DNA of 64,000 nt, from assembly GCF_023100805.1 (NCBI RefSeq), contig NZ_CP095855.1:3513001-3577000 (forward strand). The letters run 5' to 3'. How positions within the stretch are numbered: the first letter of the stretch is position 1; the number at the start of each line of letters is the position of its first letter. This DNA comes from Chitinophaga filiformis. GTDB taxonomy: Bacteria; Bacteroidota; Bacteroidia; Chitinophagales; Chitinophagaceae. The position numbers and the translations under genes were made by a program. Below the pieces are notes generated by a model. It was not told where the DNA came from, ran no database searches, and was given only the letters and a program-made list of their open reading frames with translations. This document shows positions 51,653-60,854 of the stretch, piece by piece.

Positions 51653-53197
51653 TTACTGATAGTGTTCTTTCCCTCTTATGTTAGTATGTTGGGGCAATGA
51701 GGCCTCACTTTGATCACTGTCTGGCTCGAATAACATTTCCAACCCTCCATCAAGGATCTTCTTGACAGTTTTATAGTTATATATCTGGTAAAAGGTGGCT
51801 CGTTCTATCGCTTTTATCAGACGTTCTTTGCCCGCCTTCTTTGCCAGGGATAATATCCCAACACAGCTGCGATAGGCTTGCTCCGGATATTTCTTTTGCT
51901 GCAGGATGGTTTCTATGTAGGTCCTAACTTGTGGGCCGATACTATCAGCCCAGGACAGAAACTTTTCAGGCTTCCAATCAGCGACAAACTGGTGACTCGA
52001 GGGAAGATGATTCTGATCTGTTGTATAGCCAAACGGCTTGTATCCCCGAATGTGGAAGGCAATCCTCTCGTTATTGATAAATATATGTACCTGATCACGG
52101 GTATAAATGGCCTTGACGTCTTTCCCTATAAAGCGGTATGGCACACTGTAATAATGCTTTTCCAGCTGTATGTGGCTATTCTTCATAACTCTTGCTGTCT
52201 TATATTTCCGAAGCTGGTAAGGGGTTGCAGGTAATGGCTGGAGCAGGCCTGCTTCATGCTGTTCGAACTTTTGCCTTCTACTAAATGGTTCCTTATGAAA
52301 CATCTCGTTATTATGCTTATTTAAGAGCTCTAGTATGGAGCTATTCAGCTCATGCAATTCAAAGAATATCTTATCCCGTAATGGAGCGAATATGCGTTTA
52401 TAGACGATGTTAACCGCGCTTTCTACCAGCGCTTTATCCTTAGGTTTTCTACTGCGGGCGGGGTAAATAGTTGTCTGATAATGATTGGCAAATTCGAGGA
52501 AGCTTTCATTGATTTCCGGTTCATAATTATCCGGTTCAGTCACGGCAGACTTCAGATTATCTGTAACAAGGGCTTTGGGCACACCTCCAAAGTATTTTAA
52601 TGAGTTGGCTGTTGCTTGCAGAAAGTCCTCCTTGCGCTGGCTATTTAATGCCTCTACGTAGGTTAATTGGCTAAATCCTAATATGCACACATATATCTCC
52701 ACATCTCGTACTTCTCCTCCGTCTCTATCAACCACCTGCAATCTCTTACCGGTAAAGTCAATATAGGCTTTGTCCGCAGGTGTATGATCAAAATGCATAG
52801 TTGCAGAACGATGTTCCAACCAATGCCTGTAATAATCGCAAAACTGTGTGTAAGCGTATCCATCCGGATAGCGGGATTTGTATTCCGCCCACAGCAACCA
52901 TCGTGTAACGCCAGTTCGCTTCAATTCCTGCTCCATCCAGGCAAACATTCCCTCCAGATCCTGAAAGCGCGATTTCCCAACTGATGTTGGTTCCGCAAAT
53001 ATCTTTTCTAGGTCATGTTCCTCCATCGCTGCCAGCTGTTCCAATTCCAAGCCCTTCTGCTCTGCTAAGCGAATGTACTTTTTGACAGTGTTGCGAGAGA
53101 CGTTCATTACGCGGGCAATGGCTTCCAGGGCCATGCCATTCCTGCGATGCAAGAAGATCTGTTTTAGTTTAGTCATGCTGATAGTTTCTCCGGCCAT
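51653..53197 (-). CDS. istA: IS21 transposase
   Basis: 514 aa from the ATG at 53197 (a TTG at 53230 is possible upstream). N-terminal HTH: GMALEAIARVMNVSRNTVKKYI. DDE core: AYIDFTGKRLQVVDRDGG with the first Asp, ALVTDNLKSAV with the second and PKDKALVESAVNIVYKRIF with the Glu. The C-terminal part is the Mu-transposase-like beta barrel. Intact, so the element may be functional. Confidence 0.93.
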   Translation of the reverse strand: MAGETISMTKLKQIFLHRRNGMALEAIARVMNVSRNTVKKYIRLAEQKGLELEQLAAMEEHDLEKIFAEPTSVGKSRFQDLEGMFAWMEQELKRTGVTRWLLWAEYKSRYPDGYAYTQFCDYYRHWLEHRSATMHFDHTPADKAYIDFTGKRLQVVDRDGGEVRDVEIYVCILGFSQLTYVEALNSQRKEDFLQATANSLKYFGGVPKALVTDNLKSAVTEPDNYEPEINESFLEFANHYQTTIYPARSRKPKDKALVESAVNIVYKRIFAPLRDKIFFELHELNSSILELLNKHNNEMFHKEPFSRRQKFEQHEAGLLQPLPATPYQLRKYKTARVMKNSHIQLEKHYYSVPYRFIGKDVKAIYTRDQVHIFINNERIAFHIRGYKPFGYTTDQNHLPSSHQFVADWKPEKFLSWADSIGPQVRTYIETILQQKKYPEQAYRSCVGILSLAKKAGKERLIKAIERATFYQIYNYKTVKKILDGGLEMLFEPDSDQSEASLPQHTNIRGKEHYQ

Positions 53198-53368
53198 CTT
53201 CCGTGGGGTTTTGTATCCCAAAGCAAACAATCCTGGAGGAACTAGAGGTGGTCAATATGCCGTTCCGGCATGTTGACCACCTACGTTAATTAAGTTTATG
53301 TCGTTCCGGCATATTGACCAGCGGTACTGGCTGATTATCAATTATTAATATGAGTAAAGGCCGGAAAG

Positions 53369-53412
53369 GTGGTCAAGATGAGCGTTAGGGGTGGTCAACA
53401 TCAAGCGTAATA
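53369..53412. repeat. Solo IS21-type end repeats
   Basis: Two direct copies, GGTGGTCAAGATGAGCGTTA (53369-53388) and GGTGGTCAACATCAAGCGTA (53392-53411), have the layout of an IS21-family terminus but differ from the ends of the intact IS21 next to it and have no genes attached. Presumably the relic of another element. Confidence 0.55.
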
Positions 53413-53562
53413 CACATTTAGTGAAGCGGAAGGCGGCAATCAAGGTATTGGCGTCCTTCTTGCCGACGATGCCAGAGCGAGGCCTTTTAATAACAAACCA
53501 TGAGAAATCACTAGCTAAGCTCGAAGAAAATGCCCTAATTTGTTCTTCTAAACTTCCATCAG

Positions 53563-54024
53563 ATGGCAGATAAACATAGTAAACAAGTGAGAAGTTATAA
53601 TATGAGTAAAATAAGAGCAAAAGACACCAAACCTGAAATGACGGTTCGCAAATTCTTGCATTCCAATGGTTTCAGATACAGGCTAAATAGCAAAAAACTT
53701 ATCGGTAAGCCAGACATAGTATTACCCAAATATAAAACTGTAATATTTATTCATGGATGCTTTTGGCATGGTCACATGAACTGCAAATACTTCACGATTC
53801 CCGAAACAAGAACTGAATGGTGGCTAAATAAAATAGATATTAATAAAAAACATGACGCAAAAGTCATCCAATCTTTACTAAGCCAAAATTGGAGGGTGAT
53901 AATTATCTGGACATGTGAACTTAAGGCAAAAACAAAACAAGCAAAACTAGCTGCTCTCTTGGATGAAATCAGAAAACCATCCACCTCTCCTGAAAAATAT
54001 TGGGATAATAATACCTTGCTTTAA
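53563..54024 (+). CDS. vsr: Very short patch repair endonuclease
   Basis: 153 aa. Vsr nicks next to T:G mismatches produced by deamination of 5-methylcytosine. The known E. coli active-site positions are all present at the same numbers: E25, D51 (IGKPDIVLP), H64 and H69 in HGCFWHGH; C66 and C74 could bind the structural zinc. It is encoded on the plus strand facing a Dcm-type methyltransferase operon, as expected for a gene that protects against that methylation. The end of vsr lies 246 bp from the end of that operon. Confidence 0.93.
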   Translation: MADKHSKQVRSYNMSKIRAKDTKPEMTVRKFLHSNGFRYRLNSKKLIGKPDIVLPKYKTVIFIHGCFWHGHMNCKYFTIPETRTEWWLNKIDINKKHDAKVIQSLLSQNWRVIIIWTCELKAKTKQAKLAALLDEIRKPSTSPEKYWDNNTLL

Positions 54025-54270
54025 TTTCGATACTTTCTAAGGGGGCAACTGTGTGATATTATTATGTTTAATTGCTACTATTTATCCTTACAGTTTCAAA
54101 TCATCTAACACTTCCGCCATCGTTAGACGAACTAAGAATCATATATTTCTTTTTTGAAATCCCTTGAGGCTTTGGGTAGGCATTCCTAAAAATAGTGATT
54201 CAAATTAACGTCAGATCAGCTTAAGCTATATTGACGAGCTGTCGGATTGAACCTGAACTATTTAACATTA

Positions 54271-55956
54271 TTATTGAGAATTGCGACGTAACCACTCAGA
54301 CAAATCTAATCCAACACGAGACAGCTGCGCTGAAAAATTATTTGAAATGCTCTGAGCAAAATCATTCTTTAATTCTGCAATCCATATCATTTTTTGATTA
54401 TTATCTACTCTTAGAAACCTAGGTACTCCATCTACCACTTCTGGCACAACCACACCTCCACTATTACTCTGCTTATCAATCTTGAATGGAATTAACATAC
54501 TGTCATATATCTGATAGTTGATCTTGAAATATGAATAATCATTATCCTCCCTTAAAACAATATTGAATTTATTCTCATTGACTTTAACTAGTTTTAAAAA
54601 AAGAAAAAATCGCCTAACAGTCTCAATCCTGACACTATCACATTTAGGCTGTATACAAAGCCAATACCCACCATCTCTTTTATCATCTTTGAGAATTACT
54701 CCCTGAGACAGGTGAAGAGAATTTGTTCCATATGAAGGTTTAAGAGATGTTAGCATAGCAAACCTGATATTACTTGTATTTGCTTCTTCTTGATTAGCAA
54801 CAAATGTTAGAGTTAAATCCCTATAGCAGTTTTTAGAAAAAATCATCTTTTCGTTCATAGGATGACTATTCTTAAAAAAAGTTTTTTCGATACCATTTAC
54901 TACAATCGATGTAAGTATTGCCTTATCAATCTGATCGGGAACATCAATGCTTGTAAATCTATCTTTTTCTGCAATATTTAAAGTATAACTAGGCTCTGTA
55001 AATTTATAATCAATATACCTCGGAAGACTATTGGTTCTGACAGATTCTGATATACCTTTACCTTTGATAATCGCTTTAATATCAGCGCCAATAATCTCAA
55101 TCAAATGGTCCTCTGCATCATTAGTATTAGGCAAAAGAGATCTATGGGTAAGATAGGCAGGATCCAAGGATGAATTATATGAGCCCAAGAGAGTAAAAGT
55201 ATTAGCCCTAATTTCAGAGATACATTTCAATGCTACATTCGGGATCAGGCCATTAGTAAGCAAAGCAAATTCTGAGTTAACAACATTAGGAAGAGAACTA
55301 AAACTTACGATTTTCTTCTTTACCTCTTCTGAAATATGCGCTTTTGTACTCAGGGCTTCTTTAAAGTATATAGCAATTCTAGATTTACTATTCTGGAAGA
55401 ACAAGCCTTCTTGGTTATGCTCAAAATCGATTCCTATAGCAGCCAACTTATCACTAATAGGTCGGAAAATTGCGGATGAATCATATTCAGCAGTCAAAAT
55501 TAAGATTAATTTCGGTGAATTGTATTGTCTTCTTAATAAGGCCTCTATTAAACGCAAGGCGTATTTACCACGAGACTCTGTTTCTTCGACATCCTCTTCA
55601 GCTCCTGGTGCTGCTACTACTTCAGCAACACTTCCGTCGACTGGTTGTTTCTCCGGATTTTTGTCAGCATTACTATCATTCAAAATGATTCTCCAGTCAA
55701 TAACACACACATCGGAATTCTCTGACAAATTCAGTACATTATTCTCTTCAGTCAAATCCTTATACTGAAAAAAAGCACAAATTTTGCCCGTCTTCGCAAA
55801 AGTCTTGGTTATAAGCCCCGCATTTAAGCGATGATCCATTGACTCATTAACAGGATCTTCACTTTCGTTAAAAAACGGCTGATCATCAATAAAACTAATT
55901 GTCCTTATAAAGTCATCAGCAATTTGTGTAGATTCATCCAAGAATGTTTCTGCCAT
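54271..55956 (-). CDS. Receiver-like protein of the dcm/GHKL operon
   Basis: 561 aa. Residues ~15-170 look like a response-regulator receiver: acidic pair D24-D25 (SFIDDQPF), candidate phospho-acceptor D87 (DVCVIDWRI) and T155 (LILILTAE), in the order and rough spacing of CheY-like folds. A ~40-residue acidic, low-complexity insert (93-132, with AEEDVEETESRG) enlarges the region after D87. The remaining 390 residues match no domain I recognise and have no DNA-binding HTH. It begins on the very next base after the stop of the GHKL gene, so the two are translated as a pair. Identity as receiver is motif reading, and its output is unknown. Confidence 0.72.
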   Translation of the reverse strand: MAETFLDESTQIADDFIRTISFIDDQPFFNESEDPVNESMDHRLNAGLITKTFAKTGKICAFFQYKDLTEENNVLNLSENSDVCVIDWRIILNDSNADKNPEKQPVDGSVAEVVAAPGAEEDVEETESRGKYALRLIEALLRRQYNSPKLILILTAEYDSSAIFRPISDKLAAIGIDFEHNQEGLFFQNSKSRIAIYFKEALSTKAHISEEVKKKIVSFSSLPNVVNSEFALLTNGLIPNVALKCISEIRANTFTLLGSYNSSLDPAYLTHRSLLPNTNDAEDHLIEIIGADIKAIIKGKGISESVRTNSLPRYIDYKFTEPSYTLNIAEKDRFTSIDVPDQIDKAILTSIVVNGIEKTFFKNSHPMNEKMIFSKNCYRDLTLTFVANQEEANTSNIRFAMLTSLKPSYGTNSLHLSQGVILKDDKRDGGYWLCIQPKCDSVRIETVRRFFLFLKLVKVNENKFNIVLREDNDYSYFKINYQIYDSMLIPFKIDKQSNSGGVVVPEVVDGVPRFLRVDNNQKMIWIAELKNDFAQSISNNFSAQLSRVGLDLSEWLRRNSQ

Positions 55957-58944
55957 TTATATAGGTTTAATAGGTTTAATTTCAAAGGTAACCGTAGAAT
56001 CCTTTCGAGGTTCACCAACAAATATATCATAACCGGCATTTCTAAGAACCTCCTTGGATATATAGAGGCCTATACCGCGCCCATTTTCTTTTCGGGAAAA
56101 AGAAAAATCAAAGATGTTCTCTTTATCATTAATTGGGATCTCAGGGCCATTATTAGATATATAAAAGCTGCCATTATCAGAATGAAGTCTGATGATTTTA
56201 TCTCCTGGTTCTTTTTTATGCTTTAACCAATGGATAGCATTATCTACAACATTAACAAAAACAGGATAAAACTGAGAACGATACCCTTTCAGTATAGCTC
56301 TCTGAAATCCGTTAGTTCTTGTTATCTTAATATCATGTCTATCTAAACGACCACGAAAAACATCTAATAGAAAAATATAAATCTCTTCAGCCTTAATAAC
56401 CTCCTCACGGCGATATAATCGTCTATTGAATGGTGTTAGCAAAGATAAATAGCTATCCAAGTGTTCAAAATTTGCGCGAATATTTCTATATGTCGTTTCC
56501 AATTTCTCATCAACATCAGCCCATCGTTTTAAATCTCTGATCCCTGACCTCAAAGAATTAACAGTACTGTTAAACTCGTGATGAACAATATTAACTGCGA
56601 GGCCTAATTGCGTTAACTCGACATCAGATAAAATTTTTTCTTTTGCCTCCTCTAGCTCCTCCTCCAACACATCACTGATTTGAGCATTTGTAATTATGCG
56701 CCCATCGCCATCCTTTTCCCAATAAATACTATCTAACTGATGAATAATGCTTTCTAAAACACCGGTAGCATAGTCCTTTTCCTCTATAATCGGAGCTTCC
56801 ATAGATCTAATCTGTTCATAAATATCTTGATCTGCGGAATCGGATAAACGGACCTGAGTAAGACCCACTTTTGTCAATCTAATGGTCTGCTCAAGATTTT
56901 CCATTAGTTCCTGTGTTAACTTTTTGACTCTTGAGGATACCTCATCCGCAACATTTCTAGCCTCATCATATTTCTTCTTGGTAGAGTCTTTGGCTTCTTC
57001 AGAAATTACTTCTACATGCTTTTCTATTCTTTTCCGTCTGCTTATCTCGATCTGTAGCACTTTCTGATACTGATCTACTAATGAGTCGATATTATTGTCT
57101 GCTTTTCGGAATGTGTCGCTGTTAATTTTGTCAAATTCTTCTAAATATGCTTCCCAATCTCGTCTTTGATCTTTTGATAATGAGAATCCCCTTGGTGTAG
57201 ACACCCGATACCTCGATCGTATTTCCATTAGTGCCTTTCTAGCGCCAAATTCAATATCGATTACGGCTTGTCCTGCCTCATCAGGATCCTCGATTGATGA
57301 AACACCAGACAGTCTTTTATCTGTATCTGCTAGTAGAAGGTCTATATCGCCCCAGATCTTTCCAGATTGTACATCGCCGAAAAATTTATTCAGTTCATTG
57401 ACAAATACACCTTTCCTCTCTCTCGCTCTTTTGTCTCTTGCTTCTTTGGCCTTATGTATTTTTTCTCTTTCGCGTCTTAATGTTAGAAAAACTTCTGTAG
57501 ACTGGCCACCACCCTTCTCTCGGAAAAAGTCATAGGCTAATTGGACAAAGAAATTTTTCAAAATATCTCTCAATTGTCTATATGCTTTATTTTCAATAAA
57601 TCCTTCTCTCCCTGCTTTTTCTGTTAGGTTTGGATTACCAAGTTTGCTGATATTAATTACTCCTATCATTCTCCTATAAGAGAAAAAATAATATGAAGCA
57701 CTTTTGGATCTATTTTTCTCGATGTCCAAAAAGTCATAATTGTTATCTCCATAAGGAAGTATTCTTATCCCATCTTTATAAATATATAATCCACCGTATC
57801 GGTCCAATTTCGTTTTAACAGGGGCATACAGAGTTTGATCAAGGTATGATTGCTTCTGATCGCCCTGTAAATATGCGCATTCAATCGAAAACTTACCACA
57901 TAACGTCTGTCGGAACCCGTTGCCCTCCCATAAAATTGTGTGATTTTCGAATAGGTGATTATATACTCTAACTTCTCCTTTAAACTGCCCATACTCGTCA
58001 AATTCGCCAGAAAAATGATGATCAATTCTTTGAAAATCCTCAGGAGTAATAAATGACTGATCTCCAATTAAATCGAAATATGCTCCATCATCACTTCGAT
58101 AATCGCGAAAAGAGGTTTGGATATTGGGAATCGGATGATTGGGCGTCACAGTATTTGTAAATCCAATTAACATTTTTTCCAAACCAGATGCTTCTTCTCT
58201 CAATTCACCATCTGTTCCAATACTAGAAATCAGGCTTTCATCTGTAGGAGAAACATAAAAATGTGTTCCTGAATTATCCTCAAGTGATAGATTACCCGGT
58301 AGCGACGACATTAACTGTATCGGATCTACATCAAAAGTATCTATCTCTGCTATCAATTTATTCAATTCGGAAACGGTGATATCATCATTGCTTTGCAGTA
58401 CGCTGATACTATCAATCACTTCTTGTTTCATCCGCTTAATATCTTCTACTGTTGGTGGGGCATCTTCGTCAAATTCTTCTACTGGAATTACTACTTGGTC
58501 TAAATTTAACTCTGGTAGCTCAAATATTCCCCAATTAATAAAGGCAACTACAAACTTACCCAGAACATGTTCCCTCTTAGCTCGAGATACTATTAATACC
58601 TGTTTCCCTACTGAGGCAATTGCCAGCCTCCCAATACCTTTTTCACCCATAATGGGTCTTTCATCCTTGTCAGGATCAATAGCTGGGGGGGGAGTCTTTC
58701 TATTAGGAAATTTGCTCTCAGTCCCTAAAACTAGCCATCTATTCTCAAAATCGTCAAGGCTCATGCCAACACCATCATCTCGCAATACAAGTAATTTCTT
58801 TTTGCGGAAAAAATCGACCTCGACATGATCAGCATAAGCATCGTGAGCATTTTTGAAAAGCTCGTTAATTGCTGTTGGTACACCTGCAATCTGTTGTCTA
58901 CCAAGTAAGTCAATTGCTCTGGCTCGTGCTACGAATTTTGCCAT
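55957..58944 (-). CDS. Dual-GHKL ATPase / histidine-kinase-like protein
   Basis: 995 aa. The N-terminal GHKL module is MutL/Hsp90/MORC-like: E28-x3-N32-x2-D35 (AINELFKNAHDA), DDGVGM (56-61) and GEKGIGR (100-106). A long charged middle (about 480-760) is rich in coiled coil. The C-terminal ~215 residues form a histidine-kinase-like unit: H-box HHEFNSTVNS with H788/H789, N-box NVVDNAIHW (898-906), a G1-like SNNGPEI (930-936) and G2 GRGIGLYI (955-962). Its start overlaps the end of the upstream dcm by 16 bp, so they are translationally coupled. Two GHKL modules in one protein beside a methyltransferase is unusual. Kinase activity is an inference from the boxes. Confidence 0.8.
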   Translation of the reverse strand: MAKFVARARAIDLLGRQQIAGVPTAINELFKNAHDAYADHVEVDFFRKKKLLVLRDDGVGMSLDDFENRWLVLGTESKFPNRKTPPPAIDPDKDERPIMGEKGIGRLAIASVGKQVLIVSRAKREHVLGKFVVAFINWGIFELPELNLDQVVIPVEEFDEDAPPTVEDIKRMKQEVIDSISVLQSNDDITVSELNKLIAEIDTFDVDPIQLMSSLPGNLSLEDNSGTHFYVSPTDESLISSIGTDGELREEASGLEKMLIGFTNTVTPNHPIPNIQTSFRDYRSDDGAYFDLIGDQSFITPEDFQRIDHHFSGEFDEYGQFKGEVRVYNHLFENHTILWEGNGFRQTLCGKFSIECAYLQGDQKQSYLDQTLYAPVKTKLDRYGGLYIYKDGIRILPYGDNNYDFLDIEKNRSKSASYYFFSYRRMIGVINISKLGNPNLTEKAGREGFIENKAYRQLRDILKNFFVQLAYDFFREKGGGQSTEVFLTLRREREKIHKAKEARDKRARERKGVFVNELNKFFGDVQSGKIWGDIDLLLADTDKRLSGVSSIEDPDEAGQAVIDIEFGARKALMEIRSRYRVSTPRGFSLSKDQRRDWEAYLEEFDKINSDTFRKADNNIDSLVDQYQKVLQIEISRRKRIEKHVEVISEEAKDSTKKKYDEARNVADEVSSRVKKLTQELMENLEQTIRLTKVGLTQVRLSDSADQDIYEQIRSMEAPIIEEKDYATGVLESIIHQLDSIYWEKDGDGRIITNAQISDVLEEELEEAKEKILSDVELTQLGLAVNIVHHEFNSTVNSLRSGIRDLKRWADVDEKLETTYRNIRANFEHLDSYLSLLTPFNRRLYRREEVIKAEEIYIFLLDVFRGRLDRHDIKITRTNGFQRAILKGYRSQFYPVFVNVVDNAIHWLKHKKEPGDKIIRLHSDNGSFYISNNGPEIPINDKENIFDFSFSRKENGRGIGLYISKEVLRNAGYDIFVGEPRKDSTVTFEIKPIKPI

Positions 58945-59999
58945 TTTGTTGATAGCTTATAGGATTTAATAAACTGTAAAGCAACCTTCTTTGCCAATTT
59001 AGGAGGTACAGCATTACCAATCATCTTGGCAATTGTCCCCATACTACTGGAGTAAAATTTGTATGATATTGGAAATGACTGAAGGATTGCTCCTTCTCTA
59101 AGAGATAAAGCTCTGTGTTGCTCTGGATGCCCAAATCTTCCATTTGAAATACTGTGAAATTTGGTCGTTATCGTCGGAGCCGGACTGTCCCAGTAAATTC
59201 TGCCATAAACATCTGGGAAAGTGGTGTCTTTACCTTTATAACAGTTAAGTTGAAGTTTAGGATTATCTTTCCATTCTAATCGAGAGCCCCCGTTAAAAGA
59301 GGTATTTAGTAACCTTTCAAGATTTAATGCTTCTAATTTCGATGCCCAATGCATTTCATCAATCGAATCTTTGTGACCAGCAGAGATATTATTAAGGCTT
59401 CCGATAGCGTTTCTAACAGTTTTTGGGCACTCAGAATGACCTCGTGGAATTGTAATGTTGTTTGTCAAACGAGTAGCCAGTAACACATATCGTCTCCTGT
59501 TTTGAGGGACATTATAATCTGCTGCATTAACAACTGCGTCCACAAACCTGTAGCCATTCTTATCTAGAAATTTCTTGAATCTCTGTAATGGGCTACCGAC
59601 GTTTGATTCTAGCCCCGGCACGTTTTCAATAAAAATAAAACCCGGCTTGAAATAGTCAACAAACCTTTGAAATTCTTCTAACAGCATCTTGCTTTTCGAA
59701 GATTTTGTCTTGTCCGTTTGCAAATTCGTATAATATTGACACGGACTGCAGCCTACAAAGATTAGCTCATCATCAAATTGAGATAAACCAAGTGTTTGTT
59801 CTAAATCCTTTGTCGATAACTGGGCTACATCTGCATGAATAAAACGTGATCCTTTGTTATTTTTCTCGTATGTTTCTTTGTAAATGTTTTCAATATCAAT
59901 TCCCCCCAACACCTTTATTCCTGCTTGTTTAAATCCTTGAGTCACTCCTCCAGCACAACAGAAAAAATCCACCGCTTTTAATTTTACTTTTTTCCGCAT
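58929..59999 (-). CDS. dcm: C5-cytosine DNA methyltransferase
   Basis: 356 aa. Motif I is FFCCAGGVTQGF (residues 12-23), motif IV is GCSPCQ with catalytic C87, motif VI ENVPG (125-129) and motif VIII QNRRRYVLLA. The C-terminal GNAVPPKLAKKVA (motif X) is present. The target recognition region (about 200-290) is short, so the site is unknown. First gene of the minus-strand operon; Vsr on the other strand suggests methylation that produces deamination-prone 5mC. No partner restriction endonuclease was found within the window. Confidence 0.92.
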   Translation of the reverse strand: MRKKVKLKAVDFFCCAGGVTQGFKQAGIKVLGGIDIENIYKETYEKNNKGSRFIHADVAQLSTKDLEQTLGLSQFDDELIFVGCSPCQYYTNLQTDKTKSSKSKMLLEEFQRFVDYFKPGFIFIENVPGLESNVGSPLQRFKKFLDKNGYRFVDAVVNAADYNVPQNRRRYVLLATRLTNNITIPRGHSECPKTVRNAIGSLNNISAGHKDSIDEMHWASKLEALNLERLLNTSFNGGSRLEWKDNPKLQLNCYKGKDTTFPDVYGRIYWDSPAPTITTKFHSISNGRFGHPEQHRALSLREGAILQSFPISYKFYSSSMGTIAKMIGNAVPPKLAKKVALQFIKSYKLSTKWQNS

Positions 60000-60204
60000 T
60001 ATTACTTGTAGATGTTTACTATATTTTTCGTTCTGTTAATGGTGTTCAAATTGTCACGCTACAATATGAACTATACTTATTTTACAACAATCAGTAAAAC
60101 AAAAACTAACATAACATGCAATTTAATAATGTGAGGTATATTAAATTTTATTTGTTTATAGGTTAGGTGCTAATATAATAATATCTCTGGAATATTAATC
60201 ACTT
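60000..60204. promoter_or_regulatory. AT-rich upstream region of the dcm operon
   Basis: Two hundred very AT-rich bases with no gene and no clean -33/-7 pair. A weak TTTG-AT pattern on the minus strand is seen near 60050; the promoter must be here but is not resolved. Confidence 0.4.
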
Positions 60205-60426
60205 TTAATATACAATAGAGGTTCGAGAAAGTTGAATGTTGACGGGAAAGCTATTCACAACATGATAAATCTTTCTAGCGAGATATGTTTCATTTTTTAA
60301 AACGTCGGAAAGAAAGGCCGTGATCTTATCCTTGCCTTGTGGGCCATTTCTGTACGTGTTGTTTTCCCGCTTTCCCTTATCTACGTTTTCTTTAAACTTC
60401 TCGTTGTGAAAATCCACTATCTGCAA
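60205..60426 (-). pseudogene. Remnant of a tyrosine recombinase core-binding domain
   Basis: The 73-codon minus-strand frame reads VDFHNEKFKENVDKGKRENN ... KITAFLSDVLKNETYLARKI YHVVNSF. It matches the pattern of the SAM-like core-binding domain (phage_int_SAM_5) of Bacteroidota integrases (yHN.kfk..v..Gk...T...k...fL...... L..i.h.fv..F). Arm and catalytic domains are missing. So it is a relic of a second integrase. Family assigned by motif memory, not by search. Confidence 0.55.
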
Positions 60427-60800
60427 CAGTGTTTGTTTTTCTGATGAAGGTCAAGTAAGCGTTTTTAGTCATGATATGGGAATGGTTGGTTCTTGCTTCT
60501 TGAACAGGTTATATTGCCGAAGTAGTTTACTTCTGACATGCTGGATCTGATTGTCGATTTCAATAACCTTGCTAATCTAACGATTATGGCGGTGGCTTTC
60601 TTATCAAATTTGGAAGGGCCGACCTGTTTGACTACCGATTTTTGTTTTTTTTGAATTGGTTTGCAAGGCGCCAGACCTTTTACTGGTAGGTATCTTTGAG
60701 GAATTCATCTACTGTAAAATAAAACTTTTTACTGTAGACGAATTTGTACGCTCTCAAAATCGTTTGATATGATTTATCTTTTTATCATAAAAAAAAGAAA
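60427..60800. other. Region without a supported gene
   Basis: A 55-codon minus-strand frame (KKATAIIVRLARLLKSTIRS) is open around 60470-60640 but has no recognisable domain and no start. It could be more integrase-region debris. Confidence 0.3.
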
Positions 60801-60830
60801 AGCCGCTTAAATCGTTGGATTTAAGCGGCT
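60788..60830 (-). terminator. Strong terminator on the minus strand
   Basis: A perfect 13-bp stem AGCCGCTTAAATC / GATTTAAGCGGCT with a 4-base loop, followed on the minus strand by TTTTCTTTTTTTTTAT. It would stop transcripts coming from the att side toward the integrase remnant, or insulate the island. Confidence 0.85.
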
Positions 60831-60854
60831 GTAATTTTATTTGACATTTTTGTC

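Larger units (their letters stand above)
50779..53323 (-). mobile_element. IS21-family insertion sequence (istA-istB)
   Basis: Two genes, istA and istB, lie between multiple terminal repeats. The left end carries TGCTGACCAGCAGAACGG and then TTGACCACC (50779-50809). The right end carries GGTGGTCAATATGCCGTTCC (from 53248) and a second copy GTTCCGGCATATTGACCAGC (53303-53322). Exact outer ends are approximate, as IS21 ends hold several related repeats. Confidence 0.8.

Noticed and set aside
53563..59999. Classical type II restriction-modification system
   Set aside because: No restriction endonuclease was recognised beside dcm; Vsr is a repair nickase, and the partner genes have GHKL and receiver features instead.
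60470..60640. 55-codon minus-strand frame read as possible extra integrase piece
   Set aside because: No match to the integrase pattern and no start codon, so not called.
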